A stretch of 64,000 bases of DNA from assembly GCA_009760855.2 (NCBI GenBank), contig WPIO01000029.1, forward strand, positions 4,184,001-4,248,000. The letters are read 5' to 3'. Source of the DNA: Cristatella mucedo (Eukaryota > Bryozoa > Phylactolaemata > Cristatellidae). The translations under genes and the position numbers were made by a program. The notes beneath the pieces were generated by a model. That model was not told where the DNA came from and did not search any database. It worked only from the letters and a program-made list of their open reading frames with translations. Below, piece after piece: positions 12,020-24,879 of this stretch; the first letter of the stretch is position 1; every line of letters begins with the position of its first letter.

Positions 12020-12200
12020 CCTAGCTGCCCCTTAATTGAGTTGTAGCGGTTTTTTTCCCCTTAACTATACAGGTATTTCGATTTAAGAGTATCCTAGTTT
12101 AAGAGTTTCTGAGGCACGAGCCATCTCTGGTATCATTTATTTTTTTTACTGAGACGTACGTAGCTGTTATTATGATTAATTTTAATTAACACAGAATTAG
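12020..12200 (+). repeat. Short third copy of the start of duplication block S
   Basis: The stretch containing 'agagtttctgaggcacga' and the following T-rich part matches the first 200 bases of the blocks starting at 39003 and 59360. It is more diverged than those two are from each other. Confidence 0.5.
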
Positions 12201-13090
12201 ATTCGTCGTAAGTAAATGGTACCTAAATGAAATGCTCTGTTCAGAACCGATGCATTTGCAAAAGGAAAATTATTTGAAAAAGGAAAGAGTTCACCCATCT
12301 CGGTATTTCTTCGGGAGAGGGAGGGCTTGCTTTAGGGCACCAATGACTGTTTCGACACCGTCCAAGTTAAAGAAGTTCTAGGGTATCTTAACTGTGATAT
12401 ACACCTAAAGGTAAATAAGGTTATCTTTAGCGTGAACTACATCGCTCATGACGAGTCTCTTGTGAAGGAAAACATTAGGAATCCATATTATTCACCTAAG
12501 ACCAAGTTGTAACTAATGACGTTTGAAAAAATACTCCAGAGAATCCATATATTTCTTCAAAATTCTGTCTGAAAATACATTGACCAAGCGTTTTAACTCT
12601 CAATTAAATCTGGCTAAAGACGCTTATCTAGCTTTTATAAGTGAACGTGCCTCTTCCCTAAAAGTGAACTTAAAACGTTTTTCAGCAAACATATTTTGAT
12701 CGCGTAGTGGTCAAAAAGATGTAATTTCTTTTTACACCATTTTTAATTATATAATTGTGTAAAAATAATGGCACTATTTCGACTGCATTCTGGCTCATTT
12801 TTCAGTGGATTTAAATTCGGAAAAGTTTTAAAAGTCATAACCTGAAGATTGGGCATGATGTCACATGATCGTCCAAGGTAGTCGACAACTACCCTCCTGC
12901 TACCGACTATGGGTAATCCTTTACACCGGTCCAGAGCTGCTACTTCCATGCTACTCACTACCTCAAATGTCCTACTGATTTTGTTATGCTTTCCAATTTA
13001 TCTTTGTTGCCTGAGAGGAAGTCTGTTGTCTACCGAATAGGTACCGCAAGCCGCTGAGGCTCCGAGTGAGCTATAGTTGAACTGCAACTA
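12195..13090 (+). repeat. Duplicated block T, copy 1 (frames conserved with 29345-30345)
   Basis: Aligns by eye with 29345-30345 over its whole length. Two frames are shared: one ending near 12510 that contains DCFDTVQVKEVLGY and VIFSVNYI, and one from about 12545 containing LNLAKDAYLAF, ASSLKVN and GQKDVI. Copy 1 has stops just before the first frame and inside the second. The 3' end (about 12870-13090) carries a repeat, translated NYPPATDY, that recurs at 30040, 41345 and 60640 and, inverted, near 40350-40500. I do not recognise the protein. Confidence 0.45.
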
Positions 13091-13970
13091 TTATGCATTT
13101 GTTGAGGACAAGGATTGAAATGCCGAAGAGCTATGGAAGACAACGGCAATAGCAGTTATTACAAGAACAGTTTTAGCTCAAAAACATTTGCTCAGCTTTC
13201 TTGCGAATTCATCGTCTCAAAGTGAGCACTGATAAGGCGTGTGTTGTCAAATCAAAACTTGCTCGGACTACTTTGCAGCTAAACTGTCCCCATGCAGAAA
13301 TTGTTCTCCAGCATCTAAATCCATATTAATGGATTAGAGGTGCACATTTTTTAATTTACACAAGCTCGAAGATTTTTCTACTTCTCAGTGGCAGGTTGCA
13401 TTCGTTAGGGTATGCTAAACAGAGACGCTCTTTGAATGGATTGTGAAGCTAAAAACCAATATACAGTGTGAATCGAGAACTAGATTTGTGTCTGTAAATG
13501 GTACCTAGGAAAATTGCCCTGATCGGACCCAATGCATGTCCCTCTATTAACATAACCTGTTTTTTTATGAAAGCAGGCTGTATTCTCGCCCATGCTGTGA
13601 AAAGTTCTTAACTTGAACAACAAATAGCTGCTTTATTCTCTACAAAAAGGTCACAGTATCTGCGAATGCATCAAAACTCTTTTGAAAAGAGGTTAGGCTG
13701 TATGATGCTATGTAGATTATGATTCATACCACAGTGTCTTGTAAGTAGACGCTGAGCATGGATAATTTTTCCAGCATCTAAATGGTCTTTGCCCACAAGA
13801 AGTCGGTTGTTTTTTTATAAGGCTGTGTTCGGAGGGACACAATGCAGAAATTTGAAGCTATCAATAAATAATTCGTTGGCTTTCGGTCTCTGGGATATCC
13901 TAATTGCTACTAGATGTAATTAGCTTATCTGGTTGAACTTTAACTTAGGTACTGCTTACAATATAATTAA
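13070..13970 (+). repeat. Upstream block of array unit C, paralogous to 51660-52430
   Basis: Shares 'gaggacaaggattga' and much of what follows with 51660-52430, and its last 200 bases also match unit G from 34005. In the 52 kb copy one frame (about 52197-52352) reads CCEKLSTYAQYIYFIDY and continues open for about 50 codons with several cysteines. The same frame here has several stops. It may be a relic extracellular exon of the array gene, but that is weakly supported. Confidence 0.4.
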
Positions 13971-14004
13971 CATAGTAACTAGATTTCAAAGCAAAGAACA
14001 TAGG

Positions 14005-14187
<183 letters not shown>

Positions 14188-14689
14188 TTTGCTGCTTTGA
14201 GCTGCACTCTGTTGCAATCCGAACGTTTAAAGCCTAGCTAGTTCTTCTACAACACGACAATTATCTTAGGCTTCCTGTACAATCTACCTTCATTCCAGTT
14301 ATCTTGCCACCACTTTACTTGGAATGTTTACTAGCTATCCTACATGAACAACACATTATCGATATAAGCAAAGCAAACTCACAAATGTATCTATTTGCAA
14401 TTAGGGTTACACTTTAGAGTTTTGCTTCGGTTACGTATCATAAGCACCCAACAATGTGCTCGGATTGGTTACACTCACTTAGCGATGCAGACTGGGATGA
14501 TAGCTCACTTGATTTCATGATATGCCAGTTTACTAACCCTAACTTTCAATTATCTATAACAAAATGGCTGGCTAACAAAGCTTTCTGGCTTCATTGTGAT
14601 GCATATATCAGAAATAGATTGTTATTGACTTAAAAGACCAACTTCAGCCCTATTTACCATTTTTGCACCTTCTAGTGTGTGCACTGCAG

Positions 14690-14736
14690 CGACATTTATA
14701 GCTTCAGTCTGTACGCCACGGCTTACTCGAGTAGAC
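14690..14736 (+). pseudogene. Isolated receptor tail exon 1, copy C
   Basis: Bounded by 'ctgcag' and 'gtaagt'. Reads ATFIASVCTPRLTRVD in the family frame, identical in translation to the copy in unit E. No transmembrane exon precedes it within the unit. Confidence 0.5.
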
Positions 14737-14844
14737 GTAAGTTCATTAGGGATGGCAGCTCAAAGTGCCCTGACTTTGTCCCTTAAAGAAAGTAATATTT
14801 CGATGGATTCCGATTTTCGGAGACCAATAAAAAACTACAGGTAA

Positions 14845-15480
14845 ACCTCAAGAGTCTGGACCATGAGCTTGCCGGTTTAGCATGGATCTTAAACATGGAG
14901 TTGACTTCTGAATGAAAACCGAGCAGTTATGAGATGGCAGAGACACGTTGTCTAGGCTTATTAGAAGCAAGACGTTTAAATGCATTCTAAGGTTATTAAA
15001 GATTGGTAACAGTGTGCAAGTCACAGATTACTGCAAGTGAAACCCGACTGTCACCACTGTCGTCATCAGCACAGATGAGCTCCGCTTTGCACCAATGTGA
15101 CTAAAATCACCGATTTAATAGGAATCGGGTGTAACCAGAACGAGTGAAAGGACTTTGTTGATAGCTCATCAAGGAACCTTGAAATTGCGATTCTCATTGC
15201 TGAAAAAAAGTAAAAGGTCTCCTGGAGCTTAATATGTGCATGTCAAAGATTTTATGAGCACGTAGCTCCCACTGGATGCTTATATTCATCGGCACAGATA
15301 TGGTTAAATCAATCTTAAAGCCACCATTCGCACCAGAATTATGATGAATGATAAGCGAGTGCCAGTCTCAACGAGTTATATTTCTGGCTCATCTAGTATA
15401 ACCTAAATCATCAGTTTCCATGGGATTGATTTTCGTTCAAGAAACCTGGATAATTTGAAATTCTGGCGATCATACATTAG
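14845..15480 (+). repeat. R2 spacer between units C and D
   Basis: Landmark 'gagtctggaccatgagcttg', then a segment around 15040-15220 containing 'cagcacagatgagctccgc' that recurs at 17560, 19290 and 20500. No shared open frame. Confidence 0.55.
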
Positions 15481-15639
15481 TCGGACTGTGACACCGTAAA
15501 TATGCTGGTATCTGTATCAAGCTTCTTTAAATGTGCCTGCACACCATTACCAGTTGGCTTACTCTTATGGTCTTTTATGAATTTTGTGCATACACCACCT
15601 TGATATTCACCGAACTCGATACGTTTATCTCATTATCAG

Positions 15640-16951
15640 TCCTGTGCCTTCTTGCCTCATGTATTTTGGCAAGTGGAGCCGTGCTAATCGCATGGGAGTG
15701 CCGGAGGAGGCGACAAGGTGAGCGATAAAGCGATGTTTTTTCTTTAGCAACTCTCGTTAATGGCTTTGAAAGTTTCAGATGGCATAGGCAAGAATAACTA
15801 CCTAACAAAGAAAACAGTTATTTTGACAGAAATGCTATCGCTGTGTTCACACTTAGTAAAGTGATCGTGGCTCTTTTTACTGGTTCGGCTATGGTACTTT
15901 GGCTGTGCTAAAGAATTCCGAATAAGCAGCCCTCTGTTTCAATCTAGATCTTAGTACACCAGCCATTGCTTCTATGACATTACAAGTTTTACGCTTTCTG
16001 TGTATTCTACCTTCATTTCAATGATCTCACCACCACTTCCCTTTCAATGTTTACTAGCTATCCTATATGAAAAACACACCAACGATGAACGGAAAACAAG
16101 CACACAAATGAATCTATTTGCGCTTTGGGTTACCCTTCAGAGTTTTGCTTTGGGTGAGTAGGATGAGAGCCCAATACGTTGCTCGGATTGGTTCAATTCA
16201 CTTTGCGATACAGAGTATGAATATAGCTCACTTGATTTCAGTATATACCAGCTTTCTAACACTAGGTTTCAATTATCTATAGCAGAAGAGGAATTGGCTA
16301 AGAAAGCTGTCTGGCTTCATTGTGATGCGACTATATGAAACAGAATATTACCAGCTTGAAAAACCAAATTCAGCCTTATTTACTGCCTTCGCATATTCTA
16401 GTGTGCTTACTGCAGCGACATTGATAGCTCTAAACCGTACGGTACGGCTTACTCGAGTAGACGTAAGTTCATTAGGTAATGGCAGATCAAAGTGCACCGA
16501 CTTTTACCCTTCAAGGAGGCAATACGTGACTGCATTCCGATTTTCGAAGACCGATGAAAAAGTACAGGTGAACCTATTAGCATCTCTCAGTAGCAGCTGT
16601 GCATTAAGGATCTGCAGAGTATGTAGGTCTCACAGAGCTCCCACCTACTTTCCAAAATGATCACTATACCTTGATGAGCCGAGCGACTTATTGCGAAGAG
16701 CATATATTTGCCTCGGTGTTTTCAAAGCATCTGGAATCCTAAATCAACTGGGTTTAGTTGTGACGTTCCTTTCATAGTTTTCATTCCTTGGGACTACAGC
16801 CGCTTTTGCCCGTTTCACGTTTGTGAGTAACTTGCTTCTCGTTTCCAAAAGCAGACGCCAGCTGACTGAAACTAAGACACACAGTGATAAAGGAATGACT
16901 AACATTTGCAGACCGTATCTACAGTTCAATTTTTTCCAAAGAGTTCGAGAG
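15640..16951 (+). CDS. Receptor-like membrane protein gene 3' half, copy D (best preserved)
   Basis: Three exons are open with compatible splice phases. The transmembrane exon 15640-15717 (acceptor ttatcag, donor gtgagc, 78 bases, phases 1 and 1) encodes LCLLASCILASGAVLIAW then ECRRRRQ, a single helix with a basic cytoplasmic stop. Tail exon 1, 16416-16462, adds ATLIALNRTVRLTRVD and ends in phase 0 at gtaagt. Exon 16778-16951 (acceptor cctttcatag, donor gtaaac, 174 bases, phases 0 and 0) reads FSFLGTTAAFARF and later SKSRRQLTETK and ICRPYLQF. A possible 18-base microexon (TDEKVQ, ending 16567) may lie between. The topology fits a type I membrane protein with a short cytoplasmic tail. The ectodomain is not identified and the terminal exon is not certain. 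Transcript evidence is absent. Confidence 0.5.
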
Positions 16952-17349
16952 GTAAACTTCAAGTTCGGGAACAAGGGAACCCGACGGCCAGTGGACAAGA
17001 AGAACATAAAAGGTGAGACCAGACAACCGGATGTATTCGGGCGTGATTTTCCAGCGAGGTTCACCCATGATGTAAAACGTATCATTACCTAGCAACTAAA
17101 TAATTACATTATTATTTAATGAATTACTGAATTATTAGATAACACTTTGACATTTAAATTTGACGCTGTTATCTGTAAATAGCTTAATTACATAGGTCAA
17201 CACTACATCTACGATCGGGGATGGGACCCAGGAAGCATCGTAAAATCCAAATTCAAGTACTTTATGCTGCCTTTCAAACCCCCTAAAATCCAACTCACGA
17301 ATTCAGTATTCATCGGAATGATGCAAGACAAAGATGGATTTCTGTCATC

Positions 17350-17990
17350 ACTTCAATGCCAGTGAGTCCGGACCATAAGTTGCCGGCTCAGCATGGATGA
17401 CAAACAAGGAGTAGACCACTGGATAAAATCTGAGCAGTTATGAGAAGGCTGAGACACGTCCAGGCTAATTACAAGCATGACGTATAAATATGTAAGAAGG
17501 TTTATAATATGGTAACAGTGTGCAAGTCTGAGCTTTCCACAAGTGAAACTCAACTGTCACCCCCTTCGCCATCAGCACAGATGAGCTCTGCTTAGCACCA
17601 ATGTTGTTAAAAGTATCGTTAAATAGGAATCGGGTGTAACCAGAATGATTGAAGGGTTTTCGTAGAAAGCTCATCCAGGAACCTTAAAGCTGCAATTCTC
17701 ATTACTGAAAATTAGTAAAAGTTCTCCTCTAGCTAAATAACTGCACGTCGAAGATTTAAGTTGCTTCCACTGGATGCTTATATTCATCGGCACCAATATC
17801 GTTTAATTAATCTTACAGCCGTCATTTGCATCGGAATGCAGCTGAATGGTAAAACGAGTGCCAGTCTCAACGAATTATATTCTGGCTCACCTAGTAAAAC
17901 CCAAATCATAAGTTTCCACAGGATTAATTTTCGTTCAAGAAACTTTGATAATTTGAAATTCTGGGGACCCAAGAGGAGTCAGACTGTGTC
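17350..17990 (+). repeat. R2 spacer between units D and E
   Basis: Landmark 'cggaccataagttgccggct', followed by the 'cagcacagatgagctctgc' segment. A 78-codon frame at 17761-17997 is open here only. Equivalent sequence in the other units has stops, so I do not call it an exon. Confidence 0.5.
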
Positions 17991-18136
17991 ATGTTAAATA
18001 GGCGTGTACCTGTATCAAGCTTCTTTAAACGTGTATGCACACAGTGAGTAGTTAGCTTATGCTTACGGTCTGTTATGCATATTTTGCATACGCCGTCTTG
18101 CAAGTAACCGAACTCAACTTTGAATCTCATGTTCAG

Positions 18137-19870
18137 TCTTTTGCGTTTTTGGAATATATATTCGTGCAACTGGAGCCATGCTGATCGCATGGGAGTGCCG
18201 GAGGAGGCGATACAGTGAGCGATAACACTGATTTTTACCTTAGCCACTCATGTTTATGGCTTTGAAATTTACTGATGATATCAGCAAGAGTAAATAATTC
18301 TCAAAGAAAAAAGTTATTTTGACAAAAAGCAATCGTTGTGTTCAACTTAGAAAAGCATTCTTGGCTAGTCAGACTGGCTTTGGCTGCCGTAATTTTGGCA
18401 AAGTGAAACTATTCAAAATGGGCTGCACTCTGTTGCAATCCGAACCTTAAAAGCCCGGCCAGTTCTTCAACAACACGACAATTATATTAAGCTTCCTGTA
18501 CAATCTACCTTCATTCCAGTTATCTTGCCACCACTTTACTTTGAATGTTTACTAGCTATCCTAAATGAACGACACATTATCGATATAAGCAAAGCAAACT
18601 CACAAATGTATCTATTTGCAATTAGGGTTACACATTAGAGTTCTGCTTTGGTTACGTACCTTAAGCACCCAACAATGTGCTCGGATTGGTTCAACTCACT
18701 TAGCGATGCAGACTGGGATGATAGCTCACTTGATTTCATGATATGCCAGTTTACTAACATTTACTTTCAATTATCTATAACAGAATAGCCGGCTCACAAA
18801 GCTTCCTGGCTTCATTGTGGTGGATATATCAGAAATAGATTGTTGGTGGCTTAAAAGGCCAATTTCAGCCCTATTTACCATTTTTGCACCTTCTAGTGTG
18901 TGCACTGCAGCGACATTTATAGCTTCAGTCTGTACGCCACGGCTTACTCGAGTAGACGTAAGTTCATTAGGGATGGCAGCTCAAAGTGCCCTGACTTTGT
19001 CCCTTAAAGAAAGTAATATTTCGATGGATTCCGATTTTCGGAGACCAATAAAAAACTACAGGTAAACCTCAAGAGTCTGGACCATGAGCTTGCCGGTTTA
19101 GCATGGATCTTAAACATGGAGTTGACTTCTGAATGAAAACCGAGCAGTTATGAGATGGCAGAGACACGTTGTCTAGGCTTATTAGAAGCAAGACGTATAA
19201 ATGCATTCTAAGGTTATTAAAGATTGGTAACAGTGTGCAAGTCACAGATTACTGCAAGTGAAACCCAACTGTCACCACTGTCGTCATCAGCACAGATGAG
19301 CTCCGCTTTGCACCAATGTGACTAAAATCACCGATTTAATAGGAATCGAGTGTAACCAGAACGAGTGAAAGGACTTTGTTGATAGCTCATCAAGGAACCT
19401 TGAAATTGCGATTCTCATTACCCAAAAAAAAAAAAGGTCTCCTGGAGCCTAATATGTGCATGTCGAAGATTTTATGAGCACGTAGCTCCCACTGGATGCT
19501 TATATTCATCGGCACAGATATGGTTTAATCAATCTTAAAGCCATTATTCGCACCAGAGTGCAGCTAAATGATTCTCGAGTTCCAGTCTAAACGAGTTATA
19601 TTGACGAGCCGAGGAAAGCATTGCCAAAGGCATATATTTGCCTCAGGCGCTTTGAAAGCTCCTGGAATCATAAATCCACTGAGTTTAGTTGTGACATTTC
19701 TCTCACAGTTTCCATTAGTTGACACCACAGCCGCATTCGCCCGTTTCACGTTTGAGTGTGACTTGTTTCTTGTTTGTAAATGCAGACGCCTGCTGACTGT
19801 GACTAAGAACCATAATGATGAAGCTATTGCTAACCGCTGCAGACCGTATCTACCCTTCAATTCTTTCTGA
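18137..19870 (+). CDS. Receptor-like membrane protein gene 3' half, copy E
   Basis: The transmembrane exon 18137-18214 has good signals (gttcag, gtgagc) and encodes a helix containing FCVFGIYI and GAMLIAWECRRRRY. Tail exon 1 is 18911-18957: ATFIASVCTPRLTRVD. A further exon starts at 19709 after tttctctcacag, reads FPLVDTTAAFARF, then CKCRRLLTVTK and RCRPYLPFNSF, and stops at TGA 19868-19870. It resembles the 174-base exon of copy D but terminates the frame instead of splicing onward. An R2 spacer (from 19070) lies between tail exon 1 and this last exon, so the last exon may belong to a separate partial unit. Confidence 0.4.
19070..19600 (+). repeat. R2 spacer inside unit E
   Basis: Very close copy of 14850-15380, with the same deletion junction before it, which shows that C and E are sister copies. 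Confidence 0.55.
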
Positions 19871-20279
19871 TGCGTTCAAGAGGTAAACTTTACGATCGGG
19901 AACAGGGGAACCCGACGGCGAGTGAACAAGAATAACAAAAGTGGTGAAACCAGACGACCGATTGCGTTTGGGCGTGATAGTGCAACGATGTTTGCCCATG
20001 ATGTATAACGTATTATTACTCAGCAAATACATGATTACTTCACTACGTGATGAATTTTTGAATTAGTAGATTCAACTTTGATATTTTAATTTTAAGCTGT
20101 TACCTTAGGGTAGTTAAATAACAAAGTTCAACGCTACATCTACGATTGAGGATGGGACCCAGGAAGCATCATGAGATCCAAGTAAATTACTTTAGGCTGC
20201 TTTGCAAACCCCCTAAGCGCCAAATCACGAATTATATGTTTATCAGAATGATGTAAGACAAAAATGGATTTCTGCCATC

Positions 20280-20930
20280 TCTTCGACGCCAGCGATTATG
20301 GACCATGAGCTTGCCGGCTGAGCATGGATCACAAACAATGAGTAGACCTCTGAACAAAAACCGAGCGGTAATGAGACGGCACGAACAAGTCCAGGCTTAT
20401 TAGAAGCAAAACGTTTAAATATGTATGAAGGTTATAAAAGATGGTAACAGTGTGCAAGAAGTTCATTACCACAAGTGAAACCCAACTGTCACCACCTTCG
20501 TCATTTGCACAGATGAGCTCTGCTTTGAGCCAATGTTACTAAAATCATCGTATCACTAGGAATCTGGCGAAACTAGAATAATTGAAGGGTCTTCGTTGAC
20601 AGCTCATCTAGGAACCTTAAAGCTGTGCTTCTCATTACTAAAAAGTTGTACGAGTTCTCATCCAGCTCAATATATGCACGTCGAAGAATTTATGAGCAAG
20701 TAGCTCCAGCTGGATGTTTATATTTATCTTTACCGAGATGGTTTAATCAATCTTAAAGCTGTCATTCGCATTGTAATGCTGTTAAATATTAAAATGAGTG
20801 CCAGTCTCGAGGAGTTGTATTCTGGCCTACCAAGTCAAACCCAATTTATTGGTTTCCATGAGATTTATTTTCTGTCAAGAAACCTTTTTAATTCGAAATT
20901 CTGGTGACCCTACACGAGTCGGACATTGGC
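20280..20930 (+). repeat. R2 spacer before unit F
   Basis: Landmark 'ggaccatgagcttgccggct'. It runs into upstream unit sequence that breaks at about 21035 and joins the 'ggaggcccgggtagcaac' segment of the unit start, a recombination junction. Confidence 0.5.
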
Positions 20931-21265
20931 ACGGTAAATAGGCATGTACCTGTATCATGGATTTTTAAACGTGCCTGCACAACGTGACTAGTTGGGTTAC
21001 GCTTGTGGTATTTTATGCATTTTGTGCATATGCCATCATGAAAGTAATGAACCGGGAGGCCCGGGTAGCAACAGCAACCTAGTGAGGGTATGGCACTGCT
21101 AGCTAAAGTACATATTTATGTTACAAGTTTTCAATTCATCTTCAAATATATATATATGTATTTTTATATATATATGTATATATATTACCATCTATAGGTA
21201 TATTTGAAAATTAAAAAAATTACTGACTTACAAGGCAAGCTTCGTTACAAAATTTATATATTCAG

Positions 21266-23515
21266 CCATTTCCTAGCCAAAACTGCACGGTAAAATACCG
21301 TCTACGTAGCCTCTCGAAGAGCAGTTGGAATATGAATTACTCTGCAATTCTAGTTGATTGAGGATTAATTTATGCTCAGTGCCAAACGTCACCCCTAAAT
21401 TGCATGTACATTTCGTAAGCACCTAGCTTACACTTCCTGTTAATGTTCATTGATATTGATATGGGTTCATCAATGTAAATTTTGTCATTTGCCCCGGAAT
21501 GCAGCTGAATGGTTCAACGAATGCTTGTATCCAAAAGTTATATTGTGATTAACTTAAACTTCTAATACCCTACACGAGTCGGACCATGACACGGTAAATA
21601 GGCATGTACCTCTTTAAAACTTGCATGCACAGGGTGACTAGTTGGCTTACGCTTATGGTATTTTATGCATTTTGTGCATACGCCACCTTGTAAGTAACCG
21701 AACTCAATGTGTTTATATCATTTTCAGTCTTGTGCGTTTTTCTAACATACATTATTACTTCGGGAGCCATGCTGATTGCATGGGAGTGCCGGAGGATGCG
21801 ATACGGTGAGCGATAAGGCTGTGTTTTCCCTTAGCAACTCTTGTTTGTGGCTTTGAAATTTACTGATGACATCAGCAAGAATAACTATTTAACAAAGAAA
21901 AGAGTCATTTTGAAAAATGCAATGGTTGGGTTCAACTTAGAAAAGAAATCGTAACTCTTTGGACTGGCTTTGGTTATAGTAAGTTTGGCAGGGTGAAACT
22001 ATTCAAAAAGTGTGAGTTCTCTGTTCCAATCTAGACCTTAATACGCAAGCCAGTGCTTCTATAACACGATCATTCTATTGCGCTTCCTGTGCCATCTACC
22101 TTCTCTTCAGTGATCTTGTCACCACTTACCCTTCAATGATAGCTGGCTATCCTAAATTAACGACACAGAAATAACAGAAAAAATTAAACGCACAAATAAA
22201 TCTATTTGCAATTAGGGTTACACTTTAGAGTTTTGCTTTGGTTAAGTACAACAAGAGCCCAAGAATTTGCTCGGATTGGTTTAAATCACTTTGCGATGCA
22301 GAGTAGGGAGATAGCTCACTTGATTTCATGACATACCAACCAGCTTTCTAACATTAAATTGCAGTTATCTATAGCAGAAGAGTTGGCTAAGAAAGCTGTC
22401 TGGCTTCAGTGTGATGCTAAAAAAAGAAATAGAATATATGTGGTCACTTAAAAGATCAAATTTTTCCCTATCTTCCTTTTCTTGCATCTTCTAGTGTACT
22501 CACTGCAGCTACAATGATAGCCCTGAAAGGTGTGTCACGGCTTACTTGAGGAGACGTAAGTTCATTAGGTGATGGCAGCTCAAAGTGGATCGACTACTAC
22601 CCTTACAGATGGCAACAGGTGTGCTATATATTTCACTGCATTCTCCACTTTTGCAGCTTCGTTGGTTGTACCCAATGTACAACTACAAAATTCGACATTT
22701 TTTAAAGCTATATCTTCTGACATTTACACATTCATTATTCGCTTGCTTGCACGTTGAGCTTAGCACGGTCAGGGTTTTACAATACTGATTGAAGAGGCAG
22801 GCTTGACTCTGCCGTCACGAGCTGAGATGCAAGCTTGTTATTGATACTGCTTCATCATTAAACCCACTTTCACATCTAGACTTCGTTTTCATTTTGCCAT
22901 TCGTTCTTTAAAATGTACTATGCATGGTGATAAGCAACCCAAAAATCCGGTACATGGCTGTTATCAGAAAACTACGTTAGACTTGAATGTCGTTTTTAAG
23001 CATGCCACGTTGACTCAAAAGCAAAAGTTTGAAATTATGATGTTTGTTGTTTGCTTATAGGAACTCGAGAAAGTGAAGGTCGGAGATTTTTGATATAGAA
23101 TGCAGAACTTCAGGTAAATGTAGTAGCGTCTCTGCATACTAGCTGTGAAGTTTATATCTAGAGCATGCATGGGTCTCACTGAGCTCCCTCCTACTTCCAA
23201 AGTTTTTCTGCTAGGCCAAAACAAGTGCAGCGACTATTTACCACCAGCATTTTCGCCACAGTGTTTCCAAAACATCCTAGCTCAGAAATCTACCATGTTT
23301 TGTTACCATATCTCAGAGTTTACATACTGTGGGACCACAGCCACTTTTGCTCATTGCCCATGCTAGTTTGCGAAAAGCAGATGGCAGCTGAGTGTGAGTT
23401 AGAAGCATAGTGATCATGTCATTGCTGATCACAGTGGACCATATCTACCCTCGACTTCTTTCACATGGATTCAATATCCGTTTAAGAGGAGAATGAAGAA
23501 AGTGAATTTCGATAA
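21266..23515 (+). pseudogene. Receptor-like gene 3' half, copy F (decayed)
   Basis: The NCTV-type exon (from 21266) has a frameshift and a stop. The transmembrane exon 21728-21805 is intact (LCVFLTYIITSGAMLIAW, then ECRRMRY) with ttttcag and gtgagc. Tail exon 1, 22509-22555, has an in-frame TGA. Exon 23061-23113 reads ELEKVKVGDF and then stops, as in G and H. The exon starting near 23315 reads FTYCGTTATFAHCPC and stops. The C-terminal exon at 23465 has lost its acceptor (cac instead of cag) and has a stop after MDSISV. Confidence 0.45.
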
Positions 23516-24124
23516 ATGCATGAAAACCAGACAGTCGATTGTTGATTGGGCATGATCTCACAGCAATTTAGTTTATTTGCTGTCGCACACTGCCTAGAAC
23601 GTCAGCCGAAGAGCAACACCAGAAGTTTATTTGACTGAGCACCGAGCAGGAAGAAGTAGAACTGTCGTCCTGCTGACGTTCATTCTCACCCGAGCTTCAG
23701 CAGCCAGCCGCTCTGGATCGCTTCGCTCTGATAAGTTAGTCTGTTGCTTGTGCCTAGTAGTAAGAACGCTTACCTCTGGTTGGCTAAATCTACCGTGACT
23801 CAGATTACCCGTGACTCAGAAGCAAAATGATAAAGTTATAGCTTACTGCAGTAGACCGAATATACCCCTTCCTTCTTTGTTGTTAGCAGCTGTTTAAATA
23901 ATTTTCTTAAAGATTGTAGCAACTGGATTCAATAGAGCTGACTGGAATGAAGCCGCAGCAAACGCCACATCGTTGCAGGAGAAGCTCATAGTGCAGTGAA
24001 AGTTGAGTTTCAGATTCTCACACGTGGTGGCTACTATATACGAAACCCTTGAACTTGACTCTGGCAACAGCATAGATCATAAAACAAGCCATTAAGACAC
24101 CGAGTAGTTACAAGTACTTAGATA

Positions 24125-24306
24125 AAATAAACAAATCCTAGCTGATTTATCAGCCTCTTTTTGTATAGCGATAGAAGAGACTTTACGGCTATCACTAGTG
24201 CCTGCACTGGTGATCAAGGATCGCCCACCACAGGAATCGAACCAAAGACCTTCAGAACCAAGGTCGTTAAAGCGACCACCTTACTTAGTGTGCCATCACG
24301 GCTCAC
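24125..24306 (-). mobile_element. tRNA-derived SINE (family 1)
   Basis: Same head (GTGAGCCGTGATG on the minus strand), box-B-like region and 'tcgctatacaaaaagaggc' end as the other three members. It lies just after the last array unit of the left cluster. Confidence 0.65.
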
Positions 24307-24505
24307 TCTGGACAAACTCTACTCTTTAATTGTTCAGGCATGCTAGAGGTTTGTCCCCTTAGCAGTAGATAGCCGAATGTCATCGCCAGCACCACCGAAG
24401 CCAGCACAGACGACTTCGAGTGCAAGGAGACTACATACCGGTTTAATAAAATATGAGTCACGAACACAGAAAGGGAGAAAATGCAGCTAGAACGGTAGAT
24501 CAGCA

Positions 24506-24691
24506 TTATATCGCCAGAACACATACACAAACAAACAGATGCACACAAGCGAACGCACACAACGAAAGCTGCTCCTCTACACGAGCAGCTCTTAGCTTAG
24601 AGAAAGTCACGTCGGATAAAAGCCCGAGGGAGGGCAGAGAGGAGGACACAGAGAGACTCCCTAAGTAAAACAGCTCAGAGCTAGTGGGCAT
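24506..24691 (-). CDS. Candidate small ORF in the inverted TATA/intron module, copy 1
   Basis: A 61-codon frame beginning MPTSSELFYLGSLSV and ending in a hydrophobic cysteine-rich stretch (CAFACVHLFVCVCVLAI). An inverted paralogue at 49040-49240 keeps the start, the frame and the pattern SLPSLGL-SDVTFSK. Upstream on the same strand are a TATA box (24871-24879), a gtaagt donor (24824) and a cag acceptor (24782), giving a possible 43-base 5' UTR intron. No AATAAA was found on this copy. It may instead be the end of an unrecognised transposon. Confidence 0.3.
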   Translation of the reverse strand: MPTSSELFYLGSLSVSSSLPSLGLLSDVTFSKLRAARVEEQLSLCAFACVHLFVCVCVLAI

Positions 24692-24870
24692 ACCTTACTA
24701 GCTCCTTAGTAAGGAAGTATTTTGCCTTCACGGCACCATCTTTGCGATCGTAGTACACTGGCGAATTGACATCATTAGAAGCTGCACGTACAAAAGACGC
24801 GTGCAAAACTTGAGAGAGACTTACGTGGTGCTGAAGCAGGAAGCAAGCACAGCAAACGGTGTCTGCAAAG

Positions 24871-24879
24871 CTATATATA
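24871..24879 (-). promoter_or_regulatory. TATA box of inverted module, copy 1
   Basis: TATATATAG on the minus strand, with the flanking 'gcagacaccgttt' also conserved in the inverted copy at 48849-48857. Confidence 0.4.

Noticed and set aside
17761-17997. 78-codon plus-strand frame in the R2 spacer
   Set aside because: Homologous sequence in the other units has stops and indels out of frame, so it is probably chance.
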